Assembly: GCA_902651635.1 (NCBI GenBank)
Contig: CACRSC010000109.1
Location: forward strand, 5,378 to 69,377
DNA: 64,000 nt
Direction of reading: 5' to 3'
DNA from: Mastigamoeba balamuthi
Taxonomy: Eukaryota > Evosea > Mastigamoebida > Mastigamoebidae
This document shows positions 34,342 through 45,169 of this stretch, one piece after another (positions within the stretch are counted from its first letter, which is position 1; each line of letters starts with the position of its first letter). The translations under genes and the position numbers were made by a program. The notes under the pieces were generated by a model, which did not search any database, was not told where the DNA came from, and worked only from the letters and a program-made list of their open reading frames with translations.

Positions 34342-36425
34342 TCAGCGCTTCTCGCGGTGCAGGAAGCACAGGCAGAGGTACGAGCCCACGCGGAGGCCCA
34401 GGAAGAAGGCGGCGAGCACGGCGACGTCCCGCCAGGGCGACCCCCCGACATCGTACTGCGGGCGCAGCCACGAGAGCGCCTCGTCGCCCTCGAACTCGTT
34501 CATCAGCATCCCCTCGAACGAGTAGAACATGTACCTGCCCGCGAGCATGAGGGAGGGGCCGAGGGGAGGGGAGGGCTGCGCACGAGGAGCGGACGAGCCA
34601 GCGGGCGTTGGCGGGCATCTTGGGCATGGCGATGAAGAAGCCGCCAAAGAGCAGCGAGTAGACAAAGAAGAAGCCGTAGAGGGCGACGGCGAGGCCCACC
34701 GAGCCCGAGGCGGTCGCGGCGAGGTGCGCGGCAGAGAACGAGACCATGACCGTGAGGAACACGATGAGCGTGAACGTGGCGAAGCGCGGCAGCTCGGGGC
34801 GCAGGCCGACCATCCAGTACGAGACGCCGCAGTAGGCGCCGATCATCGCCAGCATAAGCGGCAGCTCCACGACCGTCGCCGCGAGGTAGTACGACGTCGG
34901 GCCGTAGTACCCGCTGGCCCGCTCCCGCGCGAAGACCCTCCGCTCGCACGCGAACCGCGGGATCGACGGCACGCAGAAGATGCCGAACGCGCAGCCGAGA
35001 AACAGCTGCGCAGGCGCAATTGTGAGGAGCCAATTCAATTGAATTCGCTGGAGAGGGCGCAGGGGCGTGCCATGACGTTGACGCGCGTCGAGGCCTCGCC
35101 GCGGGGCGTCTGGAAGAAGGCGTATCCCGCGAGGAGCGAGATCAGGACCGACGCGACGAGACGGACGCCGAACTGCGCGGGGTCGCGCAGAGTGACGAGG
35201 TACATGCGGCCGATCAGCACCGCAAACTGCATCCACAGCCTCGCGGGGCCGTCTCTGCGCCGGGTGGGGTCCCCGTGGCTGCTGCCGGGCCCCTCAGTGG
35301 CGGCTGCGGCCGCGGGGGACGCCTCGGGCGCCGCGGGGCTCAGCGTGAACCAGAACTCCGGGCTGCTGGCGAAGTCGTCTGCGAGCTGCTTGCCGCCGTC
35401 GGCCTGGCCCTTGTCGCCGATCGTGTCGAGGATGAAGTCCGCGGGGTTCGTGTACAGCGGGCACGGCAGCCCGAGCTTGGCGAAGTACGGCACCGAGGAC
35501 ATGGACGGCCCGAAGTACACGCACCGCCCGAACTGCATGACCATCAGCCCTGCGCGCCCGAGCGCCCAGTCAGCTGCGCTGCTGCGAGGGAGGGCACAGA
35601 GGCGGGGAGGAGGGGGAGGAGGCTGCTGGGGCGGACGGTCGAATAGGTGGAAGATGGCCGAGCGGGGCTGGTGGACGGTGCAGACGACGGTGCAGCCCAG
35701 CGAGCGCACGCAGGCGACCACCCGCAGCGCGCTCTGCGAGTCGAGCCCCGACGTGACCTCGTCGATCAGCAGCACCGCGGGCCGCGTCGCCAGCTCCACC
35801 GCGATGCTCAGCCTCCTCTTCTCTCCCCCCGACAGCTGCGCGGGGCGGAGAGGGGACGCGAGTGAGCGTGGGGGAGGGGACCCTCGAAGCGGCCCGCGTG
35901 TGCCTTGCGGACCGCGGTCCCCGCGACGTCGAGGAGGCCGAGGCTCGAGAGCGCGGAGCATACGGCCGAGTCGCCCGCGCGGGACGCGAGCGACGGCGAG
36001 CGCAGCCTGAGGACCATCTCGACCGTCTCGCGGGCCGTCAGAAGCCCCTCGAAGACGTCGCAGTCCTGCATGACGTAGGCGGTCCTGCGGGGCCCCGCGT
36101 ACCTCGCGGCCACGTCGCCCGCGACGACGCGCTCGGCGCCCACGGCCACGTCGCCGCCGACGGCGCCGCACTTGCGCCGGCCGGCCAGGATGTCCATGAG
36201 CGTCGTCTTGCCGCTGCCCGAGGGCCCCACGATGCCCAGGAACGCGCCCGCGGGCACGTGGCCGCTGACGCCGCGCAGGACGGCCAGCGCGGGCTGCCCG
36301 CGCCGCGGCACGTCGTACGTGACGTCGCGGAACGTCAGCGCGGCGCTCGCGTAGCCGCTGGTGGACGAGGGAGCTGAGGGCGGGGCCTGAACGGCCTCGC
36401 AGTCGCGGTCGGGCACAGCAGACAT
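34342..36425 (-). CDS. ABCG (White/WHT-type) half transporter
   Basis: Five exons (36425-35904, 35835-35637, 35549-35071, 35005-34584, 34534-34342) give 604 residues, the usual size of an ABCG half transporter, which dimerises to export lipids, sterols or xenobiotics across a membrane. The nucleotide-binding domain comes first: Walker A GPSGSGKTT at residues 67-75, Q-loop YVMQDCDVFEGLLTARE, signature LSGGEKRR at 175, Walker B VLLIDEVTSGLDS at 195, and H-loop VHQPRSAIF. The membrane domain follows, with RERASGYYGPTSYYLA, a conserved ABCG block, and about six hydrophobic spans. Introns 1 and 3 probably start GC (AAG|GCAC and ATG|GCACG), though GT donors that shorten conserved loops by a few residues exist. 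An upstream ATG at 36485 would add 20 residues. The substrate is not predictable. The gene is divergent from the four-span gene, with about 220 bases between. Confidence 0.85.
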
Positions 36426-36643
36426 GCCCACGGCTGAGCAAAACCTACGTAGGGACACATCGAACCCGGGCGGGGGATCGGACACGTCGCAGGTGACGTA
36501 TCGAGATATTTTGAGATTCTTGGTGGTATCTCACCCCCACAGCAACGAGCGAATCTCCCCCCGCACCACCCACGTGTTTTTGTGCCCTCGGATAGCCAGT
36601 TTCCTAAGAACAGCAGCAGCAGAGGTCCGTCCCCCTTACTCGG
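36426..36643. promoter_or_regulatory. Short divergent promoter region
   Basis: About 218 bases between the start codons of the ABCG gene (-) and the four-span membrane protein gene (+). It contains GAGATATTTTGAGATTCTTGG-type sequence at 36503-36523 and GGTATCTCACCCCC just after it, which recur near other genes. A shared promoter is inference. Confidence 0.45.
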
Positions 36644-38532
36644 ATGAACAAGGTCGCCAGAATTGCAGTCCTGCTGCTGCTCTACACGACAGCCCTCGTG
36701 CGCCCCGCATCCTCTCTCTCCACGACACTAAGCTGCTTCCAGCTGCTGCGCACCTGCCGTGTGGCCTGCGGGTTTTCCTCGCTTTCTCTTTTTCTCGCCC
36801 ACTTCGCACCCGTGCGCCCCCCTGTGCTGACGGGTGGGCCTCTGCTCCGCTGCGGGCAGGGCTCTGCGCTGGCCGTGACGGCCCTGAGCATCGCGCTGTC
36901 GATTAGCTACACCACCACGAGCAAGGGCACCACGGTAGCGCTCCTCCTGCTGCTGCTGCTCTCTGCTGCTGCTCACTGCGCCCCCGCCTTCCTTGCCTCG
37001 CAGATCCTCGCGGGGGCCATACCGTCGGGCTCGGACCCCTGCAGCGAGGCCCCCTTCAAGTCGTACCGGCCCTCCCGCTTCCACTACGGTGCGCAGGCCA
37101 GGCCGCCCAGAGCCGTGCCGGATCGCTGATGCCGTGGTCTCGTGCGCTTGTGTGTGGTTCTTCTTCGCTGCCTCCTCCCCCCTCGCCCTCTCCCCCCGCA
37201 CACACAAAGGGAGCGACAGCGGGACGCTGGGATGCGCGTCGGCCGTCGTCGACACGGTCGTCCGCTGCCTCGTGGGCATCGCGACGCTGGGCCTGGGCAC
37301 CGCCACCCTCGTCCTCAGCCTCTTCAAGCGCTCGCGCTGGACTTACGTCGTGCGCCCCCCTGAGCCACTCACTCGCTCCTCCGCTGTCCCGTCTGCGCTC
37401 ACCGCTGCGCCTGCACCGCTCGGACCAGCTGGCGCTGGTGCTGCTGGCAGGGGGTGCGGTGGGGTTCGGGTACCTGACGATCAGGGACGGCACCAAGGTG
37501 ACGTCGTCGCGCAGCTGGTGCAGCGGCGGCATGGCCGGCGTGCACTGGACGGGCGCCAAGCCCGCGTCGATCGAGTGCGCCTACGCGCAGCCCATCCTCG
37601 TCGTCTTCTTCGACGTCCTCGCAGCCCTCGCCTGGGTCGCTGCCGGCGTCTGGACCATCGTGCACTGCGTCAAGTCCCAGGGCGAGTACGAGCACAAGCG
37701 GGTGCGTCTGTCTGTCTGTCTCTCTCTCTCTCTGTCTCTCGTCTTTGTCTCCCTGTCTCTCTCTCTCTCTGCCACTGCTACTGCCAGCGTGCGTCTCTCT
37801 GTCTGTCTCTGTCTCTGTCTCTGCCACTGCCACTGCCACTGCCACTCTCCAGGTCTCGCTCTCTGTCTCTGTCCCTTTTCTGCGCGGCACTGATGGCACG
37901 GGCCGGGCACGCAGCACCATGTGACCGACGCGCTGCTGGGGGACGACGACGCGGGCATGTACAGGAGCATGCACGACTTCTCGAGCGACAGGCTCACCGC
38001 CGGCGGCGCCGGCGACGACGACAGCGAGCGCCAAGCGACGCCGGGCGACAGCTGGGCCACGCCGTCGGGCCACGTCGCTGCTGCCCCGCCCGAGGCCTCC
38101 AAGCGGGGCGCCAGGGGCGGCTCCAAGGCGTCCAGGGCGGCCAGGAACAGCAGGGCCCTGCGCGAGGGCGAGCTCGACTTCGAGGCCGCAGCGGCCAAGC
38201 GCTCAGCCGCCGGAGCCGAGGAGCCCGAGGCCACGCCAGCTGCGCCCGATCCCTTCTCCGCGGCACCCGCACAGCAGCAGCAGCAGCAGCACAAGCCCGC
38301 GGTCTCCAGGGTCGCAGCCCCCAAGCCCGCGAGCGGCGAGGTGGACTTCTCGAGCTACGCTGAGCAGCGGCAGCAGCCGGCCAAGCAGAGGGCCCCGTCC
38401 CCGCCCCCCGCAGCAGCGGAGAGGCCCCCTGTCGCGGCAGCACCAGCAGCAGCAGCAGCAGCGGCAGCAGCGCCGGGCAAGGGAGAGATCGACTTCTCGA
38501 GCGTGAGACCACAGCAGAGCAGCCTCTTCTGA
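36644..38532 (+). CDS. Four-span membrane protein with repeated GE[LVI]DF tail motifs
   Basis: Reconstructed as exons 36644-36652 (MNK; uncertain), 36860-36934, 37004-37088, 37210-37349, 37429-37701 and 37915-38532, about 399 residues, all phases agreeing. Hydrophobic segments lie in SALAVTALSIALSISY, VVRCLVGIATLGLGTATLVL, LALVLLAGGAVGFGYL and ILVVFFDVLAALAWVAAGVW; a cysteine-bearing loop (SWCSGGMAGVHW, SIECAYAQ) sits between the last two. The four-span layout resembles MARVEL or tetraspan proteins, but no family signature is clear. The 205-residue tail is hydrophilic, with Ala/Gln runs and the repeats GELDFEAAA, GEVDFSSYA and GEIDFSSVR, the last near the end (SSLF). Alternatively exon 1 continues without splicing from 36644 through 36859 to give a longer hydrophobic N-terminus. 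Function unknown; vesicle membrane is a guess. Confidence 0.6.
37702..37914. repeat. CT/TG microsatellite inside an intron
   Basis: The fifth intron of the four-span gene is largely TCTG/TCTC repeats followed by GCCACT repeats. Its extreme pyrimidine bias on the coding strand may help splicing; length polymorphism is likely. Confidence 0.7.
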
Positions 38533-38765
38533 GGAGCGAGGACGCGCGTGCGGCGGCACAGCGGGCACAGCAGCCAGCGACAGGAGCAAAGGAGCAGCAC
38601 TTGGAGCAGCTGCTGCCTGCTGCTCCCCGCAGGCACAGCACCGGGGGGAGGGGGGCAACGTAGAGGCCTGTGTCAGAAAAAACGAAGTTTGTTGTGTTGA
38701 GCAACGCCCGGTCGGCTAACGCTACTTAAGTTGCAAGAAGGGGAGGGAGGGAGGGAGGGTGGCAC

Positions 38766-39935
38766 TCAGCACGCACAGCCCTTCTTGGGCGGCGGGGACG
38801 ACGAGGACTCGCCCGTGTCGCCGGGGTGCAGCAGGATGTGGCCGGCGGGCGGCAGCTCCGTGACGAGGGCGGGCGAGGAGACCTTGGGCGGCTCCACGGG
38901 CGCTGGCACGCGCCGCGCGTCCCGCTTCTTGCGCAGCGCCTCGCTGAACGTGCGGAACGCCTGCTCCACGTTGATGTTGTCCTTGGCACTCGTCTCCATG
39001 AACAGCATCCCCTCGGCCTCGGCCTTTGTCTGCATGCAGCAGCAGGGAGAGGAAATCACTTGAGTTCCACATAATATGCATATCATATCATGATTTGCTC
39101 CCCCGGATTCCGCATGAATATCTCGACGAGGGGCGAAATGAATCCGGGTCAATTGCAGGGGGGAGCGAAACGCGGGGCGATCGAGAGCGCACGACGCCGG
39201 CGTCGGTGGGGACCTGGCGCTTGTCCTGCGGCACGTCGCACTTGGCGCCGAGGAGCATGCTGAGCGTGCCCTCGCGGCAGTGCTGGCGCTGCGTGCCGAG
39301 CCAGTCGGCCACGTGCTCAAACGTCTCGCCGCTCGACACGTCGTACACGACGATGACGCCGTCGGCCCCGCGGAAGTACGACGTCGTGATGGTCCGGAAC
39401 CTCTCCGCCCCTGCCGTGTCCCACTGGAGGGGGGGGCGGTGGTGAGAGGGCCTCCTGGAGGGCTCTGTGTGGGCTGCGCATACGATCTGGAGCTTGGCGG
39501 TCTTGCCGTCGAGCACCAGCGTCCGTATCTTCTGCTCAGCGGGGGCACCGTGTGTGTCAGCAGCAGCGAGGGGGCACAGCCCGGCGTGTGCGTCACCGGC
39601 CCCCCCCCCCGCCGAGAACAGGAAAGAAGCGGCGGCAGACGCACGAAATCGACGCCCACGGTGGCGATGGAGTCGCCCTTGTACTCGTCGTCCTGCAGAG
39701 AGGAGTGGGCTGAGCCGCGAGCAGGAGAGGAGGAAAAGGGGGTGGCAGCGGACAGCGAAGCGGAGCATGAGGCTCGACTTGCCCACGCCAGAGTCCCCGA
39801 TCAGCAGGATCTTGAACAGGTAGTCGCTGCCACGCACGGTCAGCCGCGGGTGTGTCCCCTCAACCCCTCTCCCCCTGCCCTGTCTCCCCCCCCGTGGCGG
39901 GCGCACTAGTTTCCGGGCGCTGCGGTTTGCTCCAT
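38766..39935 (-). CDS. Rab GTPase (Rab1/8/35-like) with altered catalytic residues
   Basis: Six exons (39935-39907, 39826-39754, 39692-39645, 39531-39484, 39423-39193, 39029-38766) give 230 residues. The gene encodes a small GTPase of membrane traffic: YDYLFKILLIGDSGVGKSS (P-loop at 20-27), DDEYKGDSIATVGVDF (switch I, conserved Thr present), KIRTLVLDGKTAKLQI, WDTAGAERF (switch II), ETSAK at 155-159 and a prenylation end CAC (CXC, geranylgeranyl). The joins reproduce Rab spacing exactly, which supports the 29-base first exon (MEQTAAPGNY). Two key residues differ: the catalytic Gln of DTAGQE is Ala72, and the Asn of NKxD is Ala126 (GAKCD). The first would be expected to slow GTP hydrolysis, the second to weaken base binding; both are inference from Ras-family knowledge. 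The start was chosen by the GTGCGC donor and phase. Confidence 0.85.
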
Positions 39936-40241
39936 CGCCGCGAAACGACCGATGCGCCAGAATTAAAGATATGCCGGGCCCCGCATGGCGAATCTCCGAG
40001 CGTTGCAATTCCGTTAGTGACTAAGCCCTCCGTTTTTTTTGGGCCAGCGTTACATCACCCACAGTCACCGCAAACAGCAATGACCGAGAATTACCTCAGG
40101 AGCAGAGAGATCACACTGTTGCGGGCCTCTGGCCTGTGCTGCACGTCACTCAGTCAGCAAGCACTCTCAGCTCGGCCACACCACCAGGCGGGGCGGGGCA
40201 GTCGGCCCCTCTGAGAGAGGGGGAGGGACGCAGTCGCCGCC

Positions 40242-41545
<1,304 letters not shown>

Positions 41546-41831
41546 TACGGATTACACAGAGAGACAAGAAAGATCTTACAGGAAGAATCTTCTACGACAC
41601 GATTCGTTGTTCTTTTCCCCGGCGGTGGTGTCACAACGGTCTCTCCAGCTCAAAACAAATGAGTACAGCACCGAGCTCTTGTGCATTCATGCGACTCCCT
41701 GTCGGGGCTCTATCCCCTCCTGAGGGTTGCTTTGGTTCCATAACGGTCTCTCGAGCTTAGAACAATTGATTGTAGCACAGGGGCGCATTTCTGCCGGAAC
41801 TGCATCCCCCCCTGAACCCCTCAGGGCTGCC
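41546..41831. other. Spacer with a short imperfect duplication
   Basis: Region upstream of the fucose synthase start. AACGGTCTCTC-AGCT-AAACAA occurs at about 41635-41660 and again, slightly changed, at about 41741-41766. Its meaning is unknown; it may be a promoter duplication. Confidence 0.4.
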
Positions 41832-43609
41832 TCAGCTGTCCGCCTGGGGGTCCTCGTGCACGAGCTTCATGCGTGCCAGGGCGGACATGACCTCGTCGAC
41901 GCACGACTCGAGGGTCCTGCCCGCCGTGTCGATGCGCAGCTCGGGCGCCCTGGGCTCCTCGTACGGGTCGTCGACGCCCGTGAGCCCCTTGAGCAGCCCC
42001 TGGCGCGCCCTGGCGTAGAGCCCCTTGGTGTCGCGCCGCTCGCACTCGGCCAGCGGCGTCGCCACGTGCACCTCCACAAACGCCCCGTGCTCGCCGCACA
42101 TCTGCCGCGCCCGCGCCCTCGACCCCTCGTACGGCGCGATGGGCGCGCAGATGGCGACGCCCCTGCACTTGACGACGAGGCTCGCGACGAACCCGATCCG
42201 CTCGATGTTCGCGTCCCTGCGAGGGCCCGGGGTAAGCTCAGCAGAGCTCGCGCGGCCCAGCACACGCGCCTGTCGGCCTTGGAGAACCCGAGGCCCTTGG
42301 AGAGGTTGTGCCGGACGACGTCGCCGTCGAGGACGACGACGGGCCGCGCGTCGCCGCAGAGGAGGAGCCTCTGGGCCACGGCGTTGGCGATGGTCGACTT
42401 GCCGCTGCCCGAGAGCCCCGTGAAGAACAGGCAGACGCCCCGCGCGCTCCCCGGGGCGTAGCGCGTGGACAGCACCCGCGCCACGCGCCCGCGGGCCCCG
42501 GCGCGCGCGAGGTCGCCCTCCCTGAGCGCCGCCAGCTCGCGCGCGAGGGCCTCCTGCTCGGCCTCGCCCACCAGGACGGGGACGACGCCCGTGGGCTGCT
42601 GCATCTCGCGCGCGGCGGCCAGCGAGTCGCGCAGGCCGACGAGGCCGTCGAGGTGCTCGGGCTCGGGGCCGACGCTCACGTGCGAGAAGCCGTAGTTGCG
42701 CGCGACGATGCTGCGGAGCGCCGCGAGCCTCAGCAGGCCGTCGCGGGTCCGCGGGGCGTCGACGGCCGCGGGGACCAGCGACAGACGCGCAGCGCCCGCG
42801 CCGCCCCGCAGCGCGGCCTCCCACGAGAGCGCCCTGCAGACGTAGTCGGCGTCGCTCTCGCACAGGACCGTGCACGCGGCGGGGCCGGCAATTGACTCGG
42901 GCGCCGAGCGGGCGACCGCGACGGCCCGCGGGGTCGCAGCGTGGCGCGTGAAGTGCGCGACGGCCGAGGCGTGCGGGCCGCGGGCGAGGGCCGAGCGCAC
43001 GGCGGCCGGCGTGGTGCGCAGCCGCGCGAGGTCGCGGTGCACGGGCGCCTCGACGCCGCGCAGCTCGCCGCCGACCCTCCACTCGCCCGCCCCCTCCTGC
43101 CACACGTCCTCCACCTCCATCACCGCCACCAGCCTCCCCTCCTCGTCCTGCCCACCCTTCCGTCAGGTCGGGCCGTATGACGTCACCGAGAGAAAACCGC
43201 GGAAAAAACGTTGGGATGCGGGGGAAAGAGTGCTTTCCCTGAGGGAGAGCTGGCGGCATTTCAGCGAGTTTTCTGCGGTTTTTGCGGCGACGCCGAGCGT
43301 GACGGGCAGCGGCCAGGCGGCGCCCGACGCCAGCGCGCCGCGCGATGCGACGTGCAGCGCCTCGCGTCGCGTCATGAAGCCGGCGAGCGGGGCGAGGGCG
43401 CCCGAGAGGACCATCTCGGCGGCGGCGAGCTGGCGCGGGCGCAGGACGTGCTCGGGGCGCCCGGGCGACGGCGCGCGCAGGGCCGCCAGCTCGGCGCCCG
43501 AGGCCATCGCGGGGCGCGCGGCGGGGCGCCCGTAGAGGGGCGGCGGGGTGTAGGAGGCCGAGGGGGCGCGGGGGCGCCGGAGGGGCGCAGGAGGGCTGGG
43601 AGTCAGCAT
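41832..43609 (-). CDS. Fused ATP-sulfurylase-like/APS kinase protein
   Basis: About 526 residues from exons 43609-43292, 43147-42270 and 42216-41832. Domain order is sulfurylase then kinase, as in fungal and many bacterial fusions, not the animal PAPSS order. The C-terminal kinase looks functional: [15 protein letters not shown] (P-loop near residue 350), [53 protein letters not shown] and DPYEEP; it phosphorylates APS to PAPS, the sulfate donor. The N-terminal part keeps the sulfurylase scaffold ([39 protein letters not shown]) but its catalytic QTRNPxHxxH is [10 protein letters not shown] (about residues 172-181) and GRDHAG is replaced by GPEPEH. It is therefore probably not catalytic. The exon 2-3 join can use a GCGCGT donor, or a GTGCTG donor adding two residues. 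The start (43609 or 43507) is uncertain. Confidence 0.8.
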
Positions 43610-44364
43610 ACAGGCGACGTCGGTGGGCGCCCGTCTGGTTTTCATAAATATCGGCCAGGATATCACCAGAGTTACCCGCTGATCCGAGATACTTGGAACT
43701 GATGCCACCAACTGTGCAGGGCCTCTTTAGATACATCCATATATTTCTATGTTTCTTTAGATACATCCAAGACAACAGACGACTTCATTTCCCTAAGGGA
43801 CGTTGCTGGGTCAAACGCCGCGGTGTTTGGAAGAAACATGAATAGGATAGAGCGACTCTTTACCCACAAAATCAAACGTTTCTAAAAATCGAATGGAGCG
43901 CTCGAATCCCATTATCTAGCAGAGAGACAACCCACCATTCGAAAACTATTTGCTCATCATCATTGATGAAATAAATCAGCAGGGAATGTGGGTGTGCATT
44001 GTCACTTGCATTGATCACATCTGCTGCTGTTGGTGCTTCGTGGGCAGACGTTGCAGGCCACTTGTTTGAGATGGGCAGGGGGCTAATTGGTCTGTGTGAT
44101 GGCAGTCAAGTTGGTAGTGCCATTGGTTGTCCTGCTGTGTAAGCTGTGGGCTGGAGATGAATATGTATAATAATGTGAAGGACCTCTTGGGGATGATCTC
44201 TTGCATGCCTGGATGCTGTCTATGTTACTTCTTTCTTTCCGACATAATGCCAATCAATTATTGAGTATCAAATTATTTGTTGAGCAGAGATGGCCCTTAT
44301 CACCACAACGTTCAAATTTAAGTAAAGGTTCTGAATTCTTCAAAACGGGAGACATAAATATGTT
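43610..44364. other. Upstream region of the fused APS kinase gene; composition border
   Basis: No gene seen. CCGAGATACTTGG lies at 43684-43696, about 80 bases from the assumed start. CTTTAGATACATCCA occurs twice, 30 bases apart (43725 and 43755). From about 43730 the DNA becomes AT-rich. Confidence 0.45.
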
Positions 44365-44435
44365 GGGCTCTGCCCGGAATCGAACCGGGGCCACCTGTAC
44401 CCTAAACAGGTATTTTACCACTAAACTACAGAGCC
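44365..44435 (-). tRNA. tRNA-Pro(AGG)
   Basis: Read on the minus strand the 71 bases fold as a complete tRNA: acceptor GGCTCTG paired with CAGAGCC, D-arm with AGTGGTAA, anticodon stem CCTGT/ACAGG around loop TTAGGGT (anticodon AGG, codon CCU and, with inosine, CCC/CCA), a four-base variable loop, T-stem CCCGG/CCGGG around TTCGATT (B box), and unpaired C at position 73. No intron. A TTTT run about 20 bases downstream (44345-44342) can end Pol III transcription. CCA is not encoded, as usual in eukaryotes. Confidence 0.93.
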
Positions 44436-44689
44436 TTTTCAATAGAATTGTTCTTTATTATGGGATTTCCGCATTTTTCAAAGGAACACAGGATTTATTA
44501 AGGCCACTATTGGCATTGTAAGGGCCAAAGACATGCTCATATTTTGTACGTACATGTACAAGAACGGGTCCAAGGGCAGACTGAACAATCCTAAGCAGAA
44601 GAAGCAGGACTGTCAGTTCAAGAAGAAGCTGAAGAGGAATGAGACAAGTAAGCCAAAGCAGCATGTCAAGCATGTAGCAACATGTAGTG

Positions 44690-45030
44690 AAGGCTGACAT
44701 AGCAGTGCGTAGTAAATGGTAGAACTACACACTGCTACACAGGCCTTCGCTCCACTGGCCTTTGCTATGTGCCACTACTCATGGGTCTGCAACACTGTGT
44801 AGTGAAGGGTGTATAGTAGCATGTAGTTCTACCATCTACTACATGCTGCTACATATGGGTCTGCTACAATGTATAGTGAAGGGTGCATAGCAGTGCATAG
44901 TTATACCATCTGCTATGTGCTGCTACACAGGCCTTTACTACATGCTGCTACACATGGATCTGCTACACTGCATAGTGAAGAGTGTGTAGCAGCATGTAGT
45001 TCTACTATTCACTACATACAGGGGTTGCTG
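44690..45030. repeat. Palindromic repeat array (TAGAACTAC family), left block
   Basis: Repeats of a degenerate unit with facing GGTAGAACTAC (44718) and GTAGTTCTAC (44823, 44998) and many TGCTACA/TGTAGCA steps, so single strands can fold into long hairpins. The same family reappears at 55480-56225. Confidence 0.7.
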
Positions 45031-45169
45031 GTCTCCTTTACATCATCCATCATACATCAGAATGCAATTGAATCAAGAAATCAATATTTTTTGGTGAAAG
45101 AAGTGTTTGAGGAAGGGAGCAGCTTCAATCTGAAGGAAGAGTCTGTTCATAATGAACAGGAAGGGAAAT

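Noticed and set aside
34529-36010. A 493-residue open frame on the + strand
   Set aside because: Antisense shadow of the ABCG gene, whose Walker A, signature and Walker B motifs prove the minus-strand reading.
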